DNA from: JBKDZR01 sp047971485
GTDB lineage: Bacteria > Pseudomonadota > Alphaproteobacteria > Rhodobacterales > Rhodobacteraceae
Assembly (NCBI GenBank): GCA_047971485.1
Contig: JBKDZR010000144.1
Location: 1 to 40,131, forward strand
DNA length: 40,131 nucleotides
Reading direction: 5' to 3'
In this document: positions 1 through 8,795 of the stretch, one piece after another
Layout: each line of letters opens with the position of its first letter
Position numbering within the stretch: position 1 is the first letter of the stretch
Made by a program: the position numbers and the translations under genes
Notes under the pieces: generated by a model
Seen by the model: the letters and a program-made list of their open reading frames with translations, nothing else
Databases searched by the model: none
Told to the model about the DNA's origin: nothing

Positions 1-1022
1 AGCTTCACCATGGAACTGTCAATCGACATGATCCGGCGGTTGATCCCATACAGCTGGTCGATCAGTGCCTCGATCCGGTTGTTGTGCAAATGCAGCCCGT
101 TGACCAGTTCAACGATTTCCGAGCGCAACTTCTGGTAGATGCCTTCATCCTTGTCGGAGAAGCTGCCATCCTCGTTCAGGGTGGCGGACATGCGGCGGTC
201 CTGCATCTCTTCGAGGTCGGCGAAATCCCGGGCGATGCATTCAAGCGTTTCCAGAACCCGCGGCTTCAGCGTGGCTTCCATGGCGGCCAGGGACATGTTG
301 GCCTGGTCGTCCTCATCCTCGTCCTCATCGGACTGCAGCGGGTTGCCGTCGGCATCCAGTTCCGGTTCGCTGGATTTTCCCTGCGCTGACTGGCCCTGCT
401 GGGCCCCGCCGTTCAGCGCGCCAACCACGGTTTCGGTATCGTCGCTGTCATCACCCATCGACCGCCCGAAGGTGGTTTCCAGGTCAATCACATCGCGCAA
501 CAGGATGTCTTCGCTCAGCAATTCGTCGCGCCACATGGTGATGGCACGGAAGGTCAGCGGGCTTTCGCACAGCCCTGCGATCATCGTGTTGCGACCTGCT
601 TCGATCCGCTTGGCGATGGCGATCTCGCCCTCGCGGCTCAGCAGTTCGACCGACCCCATTTCACGCAGATACATGCGCACTGGATCATCGGTCCGGTCCA
701 GCTTTTCCGTTTCGGTCTGGGCAACCGCCACTTCGCGCGACGACGAGGTGGTCACCACCTCGGTCGATTTGTTGTCGGCGTCCTCGGCCTCTTCGTCCTC
801 GATGATATTGATGCCCATTTCGGACAGCATCGACATCACATCTTCGATCTGTTCGGATGACACCTGTTCGGGTGGCAGGACGTTATTCAGCTGGTCGTAG
901 GTGATAAACCCACGTTCCTTGGCTTCGGCGATCATCCGTTTCACCGCTGCCTGGCTGACATCCAGCATCGGTTCGGAATCGCTGTCGTCCTGCTTGCGAT
1001 CTTCGGTGTCTTTGGCGGCCAT
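1..1022 (-). CDS. rpoD: RNA polymerase primary sigma factor RpoD, N-terminal part (partial)
   Basis: The minus strand is open from an ATG at 1022 to the window edge, giving about 340 residues of a sigma-70 protein; the DNA-binding regions 2-4 lie outside. Region 1.1 is at residues ~20-75 (DVSQAAVKRMIAEAKERGFI, then an ITYDQLNNVLP stretch). Region 1.2 carries TDDPVRMYLREMG at ~110-122, followed by LLSREGEIAIAKRIE. A non-conserved acidic insert (DEDEDEDDQ) follows at ~225-240, as in proteobacterial RpoD. RpoD directs core polymerase to housekeeping promoters. An AGGAG ribosome site lies just upstream of the ATG. It sits 122 bp downstream of dnaG in the same orientation, the classical dnaG-rpoD macromolecular-synthesis arrangement. 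The family call is certain; only the C-terminal part is missing. Confidence 0.96.
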   Translation of the reverse strand, partial: MAAKDTEDRKQDDSDSEPMLDVSQAAVKRMIAEAKERGFITYDQLNNVLPPEQVSSEQIEDVMSMLSEMGINIIEDEEAEDADNKSTEVVTTSSSREVAVAQTETEKLDRTDDPVRMYLREMGSVELLSREGEIAIAKRIEAGRNTMIAGLCESPLTFRAITMWRDELLSEDILLRDVIDLETTFGRSMGDDSDDTETVVGALNGGAQQGQSAQGKSSEPELDADGNPLQSDEDEDEDDQANMSLAAMEATLKPRVLETLECIARDFADLEEMQDRRMSATLNEDGSFSDKDEGIYQKLRSEIVELVNGLHLHNNRIEALIDQLYGINRRIMSIDSSMVK

Positions 1023-1067
1023 GGGCGTGCTCCTAGCGATTGGGGCTGATTCGCAACCGGCAGTTAA

Positions 1068-1091
1068 GAATCACTTTCGCGAACATGATTC
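1068..1091. promoter_or_regulatory. 24-bp imperfect dyad upstream of rpoD
   Basis: GAATCA at 1068-1073 and TGATTC at 1086-1091 flank the palindromic core TTCGCGAA at 1076-1083; 20 of 24 positions are symmetric. It lies about 46 bp upstream of the rpoD start within the AT-richer dnaG-rpoD gap. The heptamer GATTCGC also occurs at 1048-1054 and 1087-1093. It may be an operator or a hairpin in the mRNA leader. No known regulator motif is recognised. Confidence 0.4.
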
Positions 1092-1144
1092 GCTACCATC
1101 TAAAGGTTTTTTCTCTGCTCTACCTTACCAAAATATCGATTCGT

Positions 1145-3079
1145 TCAGCTTCGGCGTCCCTTGGTAAAATCAATCGTACTGATCAGCGAATCGAAGAGGC
1201 TTCGTTCGCCACGGTCCATGCGGGCGCCGTTTTCGCCCAAATCGTATTCCGAGCGGTCCTCCGAGGTCGGACGACCGGCCATGTTGTTCGCTTCGGCCGC
1301 CTCGCGCAGGCGCCAGGCCAACCGGGCATCGGCCAGTTCGCGTGGCGATTGCGTGGCCTCGGCCAGTTCCTGCATCAAGCCGCGCCGGGCGGTCAGCTTG
1401 TTCAGTTCCTCGGCCAGACATTGCGCCGCCAGATCCGCTGACCCGGGCGATCTGAGCGCCGGGATCAGCGCGACATGGGGATGCGAAAAGAGCATGTCAA
1501 GGGCAGACCCCCCCACGGCGGCGGCAACGTGATCGGCCACCGCGCCCTCGGGCCGGGCGATCCAATCCAGCAGGGCGTCCCGGATCTCGGAATGACCGGG
1601 GCCGACGAAATCCAGCGGCTCGATCAGGTCTTCGAACCGGGGCAGCAGATCCGGGTTGCGGATCAGGATGGCCAGGATCGCGGCCTCGCGCAGATCCTCC
1701 TCGACCCGACCCGGCGCGCTGGCCAGCAGCGACTGACGCGCCGCCGAGGTCGCAGGCGGCGCAGCGGGTCTGCGCTTGCCGCCGCCCGGTCGGGTCAGCC
1801 GGCCCAGCTGCCATTGGCGTTGTTTCAGATCCTGGCGGTAATGATGGCGCAACGTGGTATCGGCGATACCAGCGGTCAGCGTCATCAGCCGCTGATCCAG
1901 CGCCGCGCGCCGTTCCGGGCTGTCAAAGGGTTTGCCCTCGGTTTCGCGTTGCCACAGCAGGTCGATCATCGGCCGGGCACCGTCCAGCACCGCCCGCATC
2001 GCCGCCACGCCCCCCTTGCGGATCACATCGTCGGGATCCTGATCGGGGGGCATGATGGCGAAGCGCAGCCCCTGCCCCGCCGTCATCACCGGCAGGGCCA
2101 GGTCGATCAGACGCTTGGCCGCATTCAGCCCGGCGCGATCCCCATCCAGCGCCACGATCGGTTCCGGACTGACCCGCCAGAGCATGGCCAGCTGATGCTC
2201 GGTGATCGCGGTACCCAAAGGGGCCACGGCGCCGGTGAACCCGGCCTCGGACAGGGCGATGACATCGACATAGCCCTCGGCCACGATCAGCGGCTGACCG
2301 GCCCCCGCCGCTTCACGCGCAGGGCCGAGATTGAACAGGGTCCGGCCTTTGTCAAAGATCTCGGTTTCCGGGGAATTCAGGTACTTGGCGCGGGCATTGG
2401 CGGCCATGGCCCGCCCACCGAACGCGATGCAACGGCCACGTGCATCGCGGATCGGAAAGATGATCCGCCCCCGGAACCGATCATAGAGAGCACCGCCATC
2501 ATCGGGTCGCGCGCAGAGGCCGGCGGCGATCAGACGATCCTCGGCCACGCCTTGGGCGGTCAGATCCTGGTAAAGGACGCGGCGGGCATCGGGGGCAAAG
2601 CCGATGCCAAAGCGATCGCGCACGCCCTCATCCATGCCGCGCCCATCCAGATAGTCCCGCGCCGCCGCGCCACCCGAAGCGGCCAGCTGCCGGCGGAAAT
2701 GGCGCACGGCCATCTCCATGATTTCGGTCAGTTCCCCGCGCCGGTCGGATTTTTCCTGCGCCCGGGGATCACGGGCCGGCATCTGCATCCCGGCCTCGCC
2801 GGCCAGACGCTCGACCGCCTCCATGAAGCCCAGGTTCTCCGTCTCGCGGACAAAGCTGATCAGATCACCCTTCGCATGACACCCGAAGCAATAATAAAAG
2901 CCCTTGCGATCATCGACATGGAAGCTGGCCGTCTTTTCCTGATGGAAGGGGCACGGCGCCCAAAAGTCGCCCTTGCCTTGGTTCGACTTGCGCGGATCCC
3001 AAGTGACCCGCCGTCCAATGATCTGGGACAGGCTGATCCGGGTGCGCAATTCATCCAGGAAACCGGGTGGAAGACTCAT
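1145..3079 (-). CDS. dnaG: DNA primase DnaG
   Basis: This 644-residue protein makes RNA primers for the replication fork. The N-terminal CHC2-type zinc-binding domain has C43, H46, C64 and C67 (CPFH ... CFGC). The TOPRIM catalytic core follows, with the acidic EGYVD motif at ~268-272 and the metal-binding DGDRAG at ~312-317. The C-terminal third (from ~450) is the DnaB-helicase-binding region, as in family members of 600-660 residues. The start at MSLPPGFLDELR fits the usual primase N-terminus. The gene lies upstream of rpoD on the same strand and could be co-transcribed with it, although the 122-bp gap probably holds an rpoD promoter too. Nothing looks broken. Confidence 0.97.
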   Translation of the reverse strand: MSLPPGFLDELRTRISLSQIIGRRVTWDPRKSNQGKGDFWAPCPFHQEKTASFHVDDRKGFYYCFGCHAKGDLISFVRETENLGFMEAVERLAGEAGMQMPARDPRAQEKSDRRGELTEIMEMAVRHFRRQLAASGGAAARDYLDGRGMDEGVRDRFGIGFAPDARRVLYQDLTAQGVAEDRLIAAGLCARPDDGGALYDRFRGRIIFPIRDARGRCIAFGGRAMAANARAKYLNSPETEIFDKGRTLFNLGPAREAAGAGQPLIVAEGYVDVIALSEAGFTGAVAPLGTAITEHQLAMLWRVSPEPIVALDGDRAGLNAAKRLIDLALPVMTAGQGLRFAIMPPDQDPDDVIRKGGVAAMRAVLDGARPMIDLLWQRETEGKPFDSPERRAALDQRLMTLTAGIADTTLRHHYRQDLKQRQWQLGRLTRPGGGKRRPAAPPATSAARQSLLASAPGRVEEDLREAAILAILIRNPDLLPRFEDLIEPLDFVGPGHSEIRDALLDWIARPEGAVADHVAAAVGGSALDMLFSHPHVALIPALRSPGSADLAAQCLAEELNKLTARRGLMQELAEATQSPRELADARLAWRLREAAEANNMAGRPTSEDRSEYDLGENGARMDRGERSLFDSLISTIDFTKGRRS

Positions 3080-3170
3080 GGCACAAGTATCCCGCAGAGG
3101 TGGGGTGCTGTCCAGATCCCGTGGCAGGACGGGTGTGTCTCCATTGCCCCGGATCCGCGCGGCCGAGCCA

Positions 3171-3647
3171 TCAGCTTTCGGATCGGGCCTCCACCCCCAT
3201 CAGGCGCATGGCCAACAGATCCGCCATCTTCTTGGCCTCGGCCGGACGGGTGATCCCCCCCACACCCAGACGCCGGCCCATGCGCCACCAAAGCCCCGGC
3301 ACCCAGCCACGGCCCTGTGGCGCATGAAGGCGCAGCACGAACCCGTTTGACGGCTTCACCGCAAAGGCGCCACGTTCAATCCGCTCGATATTGTCCAAGG
3401 TGCACAGACAGCGCCCCGCGTCATCAAACAGCCCCGTATCGGTCAGCACGATCTGCCCGGCGCCGGTTTTCCAGAAGGCGATGAGCCCCCAGCCCATCGC
3501 CGCCGCCGCTATCAGCGGCAACACGCGCCCGGCCACAGTCGTGCCGACCAGCGCAGCGGCGGCCATCATCACCACCAACCCGGCCAGCGCAACAACTGCA
3601 ATCAGCCGGCGCGGCGAAGAAACGGACAGGGTGGCCAATGGGGTCAT
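3171..3647 (-). CDS. Small membrane protein of unknown function
   Basis: This 158-residue protein has two adjacent hydrophobic segments at ~14-36 (LIAVVALAGLVVMMAAAALV) and ~41-58 (VLPLIAAAAMGWGLIAF). A soluble domain of about 100 residues follows, with a pleckstrin-like feel (GQIVLTDTGLFDD, then FVLRLHAPQGRGWVPGLWWRMGRR). The layout, a two-helix anchor followed by a small beta-rich domain facing the cytoplasm, resembles many PH-like membrane proteins, but no family is claimed. It sits 91 bp upstream of dnaG on the same strand. Codon use matches the neighbours and no antisense frame is more convincing. Confidence 0.75.
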   Translation of the reverse strand: MTPLATLSVSSPRRLIAVVALAGLVVMMAAAALVGTTVAGRVLPLIAAAAMGWGLIAFWKTGAGQIVLTDTGLFDDAGRCLCTLDNIERIERGAFAVKPSNGFVLRLHAPQGRGWVPGLWWRMGRRLGVGGITRPAEAKKMADLLAMRLMGVEARSES

Positions 3648-3747
3648 GGCCGCCTAATACCCTGCCCCGCCGCCAATGGCGAGCCGGATCTGGCGTCGCC
3701 ACGCGCGACGCGATAGGCTTGGGCAGCCACCGTTTGGAAAGACACCT

Positions 3748-4065
3748 GTGCCCGCGCCCCTGCCTGTTCTCATTGCCGTGCTTTTGCTGCTGACCGCCTG
3801 CGCGCCGGAGGACTATCCCGGTGATCCCCGCGCCCCCGCCAGCACCGACGCACCGGCTGCCCGGATCGGCCCGATGGCCCCGCTGGTCGCCCAATTGCGG
3901 CCCGCCCCCCCCGCTGTGCCGGACCCGGCCCTGCAGGCGCGCGGGGATGACATGCGCCACCGGGCGGCTGTCGCCCCGGACAAAACCACGGCTGATGACC
4001 TGGAACGCCGCGGCGCCGATCTGCGCCGGCGCGCCGATGGGATCCGCACCCAAGCGGCCCCCTGA
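3748..4065 (+). CDS. Small secreted lipoprotein, hypothetical
   Basis: A GTG at 3748 preceded by GGAAA gives a 105-residue protein. It starts with a short type II signal peptide, PLPVLIAVLLLLTAC, whose lipobox LTAC places the lipidated cysteine near residue 17. The mature part is rich in Pro, Ala and Asp and ends in a charged, helix-prone segment (DDLERRGADLRRRADGIR). An in-frame ATG at 3676 would add 24 arginine-rich residues before the signal peptide, which is unlikely. The product should be anchored in the cell envelope; its role is unknown. It lies 91 bp upstream of hom in the same direction. Confidence 0.65.
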   Translation: MPAPLPVLIAVLLLLTACAPEDYPGDPRAPASTDAPAARIGPMAPLVAQLRPAPPAVPDPALQARGDDMRHRAAVAPDKTTADDLERRGADLRRRADGIRTQAAP

Positions 4066-4156
4066 CACCCCCGACATCCCCTGGCGCATTGCACCAGAGC
4101 GGCGAACCGGCTAACACCCGCCCGAAGTTCCAAGGCGCAACAGGAGACAGACGCCC

Positions 4157-5443
4157 ATGACGACGCCACTGCGCCTCGGAATAGCCGGTCTGGGAACCGT
4201 TGGCGCCGGGGTCATCAAGATCCTGCAAGCCCATGGCGAGACACTGGCCCTGCGCGCCGGCCGACCGGTCGAGATCACTGCCGTCTGCGCGCGCAACCGC
4301 AAACGCGACCGCGGTGTCGACCTGTCCGCCTATGCCTGGGAAGACGATCCCGTGGCCCTGGCGCGACGCGACGATGTGGATGTGCTGGTCGAACTGATGG
4401 GCGGCTCGGACGGGCCGGCCAAGGCCGCCACCCAGGCGGCGCTGGCCAGCGGCAAGGATGTAGTCACCGCCAACAAAGCCATGCTGGCGCTGCACGGCCA
4501 GGCCCTGGCCGAACAAGCCGAGGCTGCGGGCCGGGTGTTGCGCTTCGAGGCGGCCGTCGCCGGCGGCATTCCGGTGATCAAGGCCCTGACCGAGGGGCTG
4601 GCCGGCAACCGCATCACCCGGGTGATGGGCGTGATGAACGGCACCTGCAACTATATCCTGACCCGAATGGAGAACAGCGGCAAAACCTATGACGAGGTGT
4701 TCCACGAAGCCCATGACCTGGGCTATCTGGAGGCCGATCCCAGCCTTGATGTGGGCGGCATCGACGCGGGCCACAAGCTGGCGCTGCTGGCCGCCATCGC
4801 CTTTGGCACCAAGGTGCGCTTCGACGATATCATGCTGGAAGGGATTGAGCGGATCACCCTGGCCGATATCCGCCGGGCCTCGGATCTGGGCTATCGGATC
4901 AAGTTGCTGGGCGTGGCGCAGATGACCGGACGCGGCCTGGAACAGCGCATGACACCTTGCCTGGTGCCCAAGGGCTCGCCCCTGGGCCGGCTGGAAAATG
5001 CCACCAACATGGTGGTGCTGGAAGGCGATGCCGTGGGCCAGATTGCCCTGCGCGGCGCAGGGGCCGGTGAAGGCCCGACCGCCAGCGCGGTGATGTCGGA
5101 TGTCATGGATATCGCCCGCGGCCTGCGCCTGCCGACCTTTGGGCAGCCCGCAACCACCCTGGCCGAGGTCCAGCCCGCCATCGCCGCCACACCGGCCGCC
5201 TATTACCTGCGCCTGCATCTGCTGGACAAACCCGGTGCGCTGGCCCGGATCGCAACGATCCTGGGTGAAGAAGGCATCTCCATTGATCGCATGCGCCAGA
5301 CCCGCCACGACAAGGAAACCGCCCCCGTGCTGATCGTCACCCACAAGACGCCCCGGGACGCGCTGGATGGCGCGATTGCAAAATTCGGCCGCACAGGGGT
5401 GATGGCCGAGGATCCGGTTGCGATCCGTATAGAAAATGTTTGA
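4157..5443 (+). CDS. hom: Homoserine dehydrogenase
   Basis: This 428-residue enzyme reduces aspartate semialdehyde to homoserine for threonine, methionine and isoleucine synthesis. The N-terminal Rossmann domain has GLGTVG at residues 11-16. The catalytic domain carries AAVAGGIPVIKAL, GVMNGTCNYIL and EADPSLDVGGIDAGHKLALL, with the conserved Asp and Lys of the family. A C-terminal ACT domain begins near residue 345 (YLRLHLLDKPGALARIATIL) and would allow threonine feedback. Length and domains match the monofunctional alphaproteobacterial form, without a fused aspartokinase. The ATG is preceded by AGGAGA. A hairpin follows the stop, before glpX. Confidence 0.97.
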   Translation: MTTPLRLGIAGLGTVGAGVIKILQAHGETLALRAGRPVEITAVCARNRKRDRGVDLSAYAWEDDPVALARRDDVDVLVELMGGSDGPAKAATQAALASGKDVVTANKAMLALHGQALAEQAEAAGRVLRFEAAVAGGIPVIKALTEGLAGNRITRVMGVMNGTCNYILTRMENSGKTYDEVFHEAHDLGYLEADPSLDVGGIDAGHKLALLAAIAFGTKVRFDDIMLEGIERITLADIRRASDLGYRIKLLGVAQMTGRGLEQRMTPCLVPKGSPLGRLENATNMVVLEGDAVGQIALRGAGAGEGPTASAVMSDVMDIARGLRLPTFGQPATTLAEVQPAIAATPAAYYLRLHLLDKPGALARIATILGEEGISIDRMRQTRHDKETAPVLIVTHKTPRDALDGAIAKFGRTGVMAEDPVAIRIENV

Positions 5444-5449
5444 ACTGAT

Positions 5450-5478
5450 CGGATAGGGACCTTCCAAACCCCTATCCG
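5450..5478 (+). terminator. Hairpin between hom and glpX
   Basis: CGGATAGGG (5450-5458) and CCCTATCCG (5470-5478) form a perfect 9-bp stem with an 11-nt loop, starting 6 nt after the hom stop codon. There is no run of T after it. It may be a weak terminator, a read-through attenuator or a 3'-end stabiliser that separates hom and glpX expression. Confidence 0.45.
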
Positions 5479-5503
5479 CCTGATACCTGAGCGAGGACAC
5501 CCG

Positions 5504-6469
5504 ATGGCAACCCCAACCGATTTCAACGACCGCATGCTTTCCCTCGGGCTGGCACGGGTCTCCGAAGCGGCCGCCCTGGCCTCGGCCCGTCTGGTCGGGC
5601 GCGGCGATGAGAAAGCCGCCGACCAGGCCGCCGTGAACGCCATGCGCGATCAGCTGAACATGCTGGATATCAAGGGCGTCGTCGTCATCGGCGAAGGTGA
5701 ACGCGACGAGGCCCCGATGCTGTTCATCGGCGAAGAGGTCGGATCCGGCAAGGGCCCCGAGGTCGACATCGCCCTCGACCCGCTGGAAGGCACCACGCTG
5801 ACCGCCAAGGACATGCCCAACGCCCTGACGGTGATCGCCATGGGGCCGCGCGGATCCATGCTGCATGCCCCTGATGTCTACATGGACAAGCTGGCCATTG
5901 GTCCGGGCTATGACACCGATGTGGTCAGCCTCGACATGTCCCCGGCAGAACGGGTGAATGCCCTGGCCAAGGCAAAGGGCTGCAAGCCCGAGGACATCAC
6001 CGTCTGCGTTCTGGAACGCCCCCGCCATGACGACATGATCACCGAATTGCGCGCGACCGGTGCCGCGATCCGGCTGATCACCGATGGCGATGTCGCCGGC
6101 GTCATCCATTGCGCCGAGGCCGAGAAGACCGGCATCGACATGTACATGGGATCGGGTGGCGCCCCCGAGGGTGTGCTGGCCGCCGCTGCGCTGAAATGCA
6201 TGGGCGGGCAGATGTGGGGCCGGCTGTTGTTCCGCAACGATGACGAACGGGGCCGCGCCACCAAGGCCGGGATCACCGATTTCGACCGCATCTACAGCCG
6301 CGACGATCTGGTCACCCGCGATGTCATCTTCGCCGCCACCGGCGTCACCGATGGCAGCCTGGTTGCCGGCATCAAGCGCGAGGTCGGTTTCTTCACAACC
6401 GAGACGATCCTGATGCGGTCCAAGACCGGCTCGGTCCGTCGGATGATCTATCGCAACCCGACGAAATAA
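5504..6469 (+). CDS. glpX: Class II fructose-1,6-bisphosphatase (GlpX type)
   Basis: This 321-residue protein hydrolyses fructose 1,6-bisphosphate in gluconeogenesis; some relatives also act on sedoheptulose 1,7-bisphosphate. Family motifs are all present: VVIGEGERDEAPMLFIGE at ~60-77, the metal and phosphate loop DPLEGTTLTAKDMPNA at ~93-108, and GSGGAPEGVLAAAALKC at ~216-232. Length is normal. Start ATG 5504 is preceded by GAGGAC. The recJ GTG follows only 2 nt after the stop, so the two are probably co-transcribed. The link between a gluconeogenic enzyme and recJ is positional, not functional. Confidence 0.96.
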   Translation: MATPTDFNDRMLSLGLARVSEAAALASARLVGRGDEKAADQAAVNAMRDQLNMLDIKGVVVIGEGERDEAPMLFIGEEVGSGKGPEVDIALDPLEGTTLTAKDMPNALTVIAMGPRGSMLHAPDVYMDKLAIGPGYDTDVVSLDMSPAERVNALAKAKGCKPEDITVCVLERPRHDDMITELRATGAAIRLITDGDVAGVIHCAEAEKTGIDMYMGSGGAPEGVLAAAALKCMGGQMWGRLLFRNDDERGRATKAGITDFDRIYSRDDLVTRDVIFAATGVTDGSLVAGIKREVGFFTTETILMRSKTGSVRRMIYRNPTK

Positions 6470-6471
6470 AC

Positions 6472-8223
6472 GTGACCGGGCGGGCCTTTCTTGACGTCTC
6501 GCAGTCGCTGACGGGCCGTTTCTGGACTGGCCCGCCACCGGAAACCGAACGCATGGCCGAGGCGCTGGCCCAGGCCACGCGCCATCCATTGGCCCTGTGC
6601 ACGGTTCTGGCGCGCTCGGGCGTGACCCCCGCCACATCCGAGGCCTATCTGAACCCGCGCCTGCGCGATCTGATGCCGGATCCACGCAGTCTGAAGGACA
6701 TGGAAAAGGCGGCCGCGCGCCTTGTCGCCGCCGTCAACCGGCACCAACGGATCGCTATTTTCGCCGATTACGATGTCGATGGCGGATCCTCGGCGGCGCT
6801 GCTGATCCGCTGGCTGCGCGATCTTGGGATTGAAGCCAGGCTTTACGTGCCGGACCGGATCGACGAAGGGTATGGGCCGAATGTACCCGCCATGCAGGAC
6901 CTGGCTGCGCAGCACGATCTGATCATCTGCGTCGATTGCGGCACCCTGTCCCATGAACCGATCGCTGCCGTGGCCGGAACCGATGTGCTGGTGCTGGATC
7001 ACCACTTGGGTGGCGAAACCCTGCCCCCCGCCCATGCCGTGGTGAACCCCAACCGCCAGGATGAGGACGGCACGCTCAGCTATCTTTGTGCTGCCGGTGT
7101 CGTCTTTCTGCTGCTGGTTGAAGCCAACCGGGTTCTGCGCGCAGGCGGCACAAGCGCTCTGCCCGACCTCATGGCCCTGCTGGATCTGGTGGCGCTGGCC
7201 ACCGTGGCCGATGTCGCGCCACTGATCGGGCTGAACCGGGCCTTCGTGCAGCAGGGGCTGAAGATCATGGCCCGGCGCGGCAATCCCGGGCTGGCGGCCC
7301 TGGCTGATATCGCGCGGCTGGACCGGGCGCCCTCGGCCTATCACCTGGGCTATGTGCTGGGGCCACGGATCAATGCCGGCGGGCGGATCGGGCGGGCCGA
7401 TATGGGCGCGCGGCTGCTGTCGACCACCAGCGCGGAAGACGCCGCCGGCCTGGCCGCCCGACTGGATGAATTGAACGGAGAACGCCGCGAAATCGAAAAC
7501 CAGGTCCGCGATGCCGCCCTTGCCCAAGCCGAAGATCGCGGCATCGACGCCCCCCTGACCTGGGCCGCCGGCGACGGCTGGCACCCTGGGGTGGTGGGCA
7601 TCGTTGCCGCGCGTCTGAAAGAGGCCGCCAACCGCCCCGCCGTGGTCATCGGCTTCGATGGCGATGCGGGCAAGGGATCAGGCCGCTCCGTGCAGGGGAT
7701 CGACCTGGGCGCGGCGATCCAGCGCTTGGCCCATGAAGGGCTGATCGAGAAGGGCGGCGGGCACAAGATGGCGGCGGGTCTCAGCCTGTCACGGGCGCAA
7801 CTGGACCCGGCCATGGCCCGGCTGGCGGATCTGCTGGCCCGTCAGGGGGCAGGCCAGGGCCCGGCCCGACCGCTGAAGCTGGACGGGCTGCTGATGCCCG
7901 GTGCCGCCGATCCGGCACTGATCGCCGCGCTGGATCTGGCCGGGCCTTTCGGCGCCGGCGCCCCAGCGCCGCGCTTTGCCCTGCCCGCCTGCATGATCCA
8001 CGATGCCCGCCGCGTCGGGCAGAACCACCTCAAGCTCAGCGTCAGCGATGGGATGGACGCCAGGCTGGATGTGATCGCCTTTTCCGCCTTCGACAACGCC
8101 CTCGGGCCAGCCCTGAGTGACCGCGTCGGGCGCAGCGCCCACCTGGCCGGCCGGCTGGACCTGAACGTCTGGAACGGTCGTGAGAAAGCCCAGCTGATCC
8201 TCGAAGACGCCGCTTTCGGCTAG
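6472..8223 (+). CDS. recJ: Single-stranded-DNA-specific exonuclease RecJ
   Basis: This 583-residue protein degrades single-stranded DNA 5' to 3' in recombination and mismatch repair. The DHH phosphoesterase core shows FADYDVDGGSSAALL at ~98-112, VDCGTLSHE, and LDHHLGGETLPPAHAVVNPN, which carries the DHH triad. The DHHA1 region has GGRIGRADMGARLL and GKGSGRSV, then the GGGHKMAAGLSL glycine-rich motif. The C-terminus is the OB-type RecJ domain. Translation starts at GTG 6472; an ATG at 6553 would remove family-typical sequence. Length is as expected. Confidence 0.96.
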   Translation: MTGRAFLDVSQSLTGRFWTGPPPETERMAEALAQATRHPLALCTVLARSGVTPATSEAYLNPRLRDLMPDPRSLKDMEKAAARLVAAVNRHQRIAIFADYDVDGGSSAALLIRWLRDLGIEARLYVPDRIDEGYGPNVPAMQDLAAQHDLIICVDCGTLSHEPIAAVAGTDVLVLDHHLGGETLPPAHAVVNPNRQDEDGTLSYLCAAGVVFLLLVEANRVLRAGGTSALPDLMALLDLVALATVADVAPLIGLNRAFVQQGLKIMARRGNPGLAALADIARLDRAPSAYHLGYVLGPRINAGGRIGRADMGARLLSTTSAEDAAGLAARLDELNGERREIENQVRDAALAQAEDRGIDAPLTWAAGDGWHPGVVGIVAARLKEAANRPAVVIGFDGDAGKGSGRSVQGIDLGAAIQRLAHEGLIEKGGGHKMAAGLSLSRAQLDPAMARLADLLARQGAGQGPARPLKLDGLLMPGAADPALIAALDLAGPFGAGAPAPRFALPACMIHDARRVGQNHLKLSVSDGMDARLDVIAFSAFDNALGPALSDRVGRSAHLAGRLDLNVWNGREKAQLILEDAAFG

Positions 8224-8269
8224 TATGGGAACCCGACGGCAAAAGTTGCGATGATCGTCATATTTCCGC

Positions 8270-8298
8270 TTGCGCCCCCCCGCCGCTTTCCCTAATTA
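8270..8298 (+). promoter_or_regulatory. Candidate sigma-70 promoter for tRNA-Glu
   Basis: TTGCGC at 8270-8275 and TAATTA at 8293-8298 are separated by 17 nt, and the tRNA begins 20 nt after the second box. A GC-rich stretch (GCGCCC) follows the -10 box, as is usual for stringently controlled stable-RNA promoters. Confidence 0.5.
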
Positions 8299-8317
8299 GC
8301 GCCCTACGCCAGCATGT

Positions 8318-8392
8318 GGCCCGTTCGTCTATCGGTTAGGACGCCAGGTTTTCAACCTGGAAAGAGGGGTTCGATTCCCCTACGGGCTGCCA
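8318..8392 (+). tRNA. tRNA-Glu (anticodon UUC)
   Basis: A complete 75-nt cloverleaf with an encoded CCA at 8390-8392. The acceptor 5' strand GGCCCGT pairs with ACGGGCT, with a G-T pair at position 1-72. The anticodon stem CCAGG/CCTGG encloses the loop TTTTCAA with anticodon TTC at 8351-8353. The T arm is GAGGGGTTCGATTCCCC. It reads GAA/GAG codons. It lies 94 bp after recJ. Its 3' half doubles as the end of an integrase reading frame on the other strand, so it is a used phage or island attachment site. Confidence 0.97.
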
Positions 8393-8783
8393 CTTCCTCC
8401 GATAAGCCATTGATATGCATGGGGTAATCCTCCTGCCTATTCAACTTTCCAGAAAAGTTGGACAATTTTCCAAGTTTTTTGAAACCGCTATCCGCCAGTT
8501 TCGAACGGTTTGCACGTCTCGTGTAGACGGACGCCTGCGTGGTATCCGTGTGCGCGAGATAGGAGACAATCTCCCAGTCTGACGCCCCCGCATCAGCCAG
8601 CCTCGTTGCTCCAGCCTTCCGCAGACCATGAATAGACCCCGGAACCCCTGCCTCGCAGCAACGGTCCCGAAACCAGTTTCCAAAGGATGTGACCTTGTAG
8701 GGCGTAGACCCATTGATTTCGGGTGTTTTCCGTGATTCAGGCTCGGCAAGGAGACCAGATTTATGACAAATGCCCAAAATCAA
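8352..8783 (-). pseudogene. Truncated tyrosine recombinase (phage/island integrase) remnant
   Basis: The frame encodes only the C-terminal catalytic part of a tyrosine integrase. SIHGLRKAGATRLADAG matches the HxxR box with its His and Arg, YLAHTDTTQASVYTR holds the second His region and the nucleophilic tyrosine, and FKKLGKLSNFSGKL is a common tail. The core-binding domain, the first catalytic Arg and any proper start are missing: the frame is bounded upstream by the TAG at 8796-8798 of the next gene. The frame ends inside the tRNA-Glu gene (EVAARRGIEPLFPG is antisense tRNA), which is typical of integrases next to their own att site. Local DNA is more AT-rich than its neighbours. The mobile element itself appears lost. 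Confidence 0.85.
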
Positions 8784-8795
8784 TGGGTCTGGAGC

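Noticed and set aside
1475..3253. 592-codon open frame antisense to dnaG
   Set aside because: Protein is low-complexity, rich in Gln/His/Arg/Gly, and mirrors dnaG codons; dnaG is a clear gene.
3770..6685. 971-codon minus-strand frame over hom, glpX and the recJ start
   Set aside because: It spans three certain genes in the opposite direction and shows no domain; a GC-rich shadow frame.
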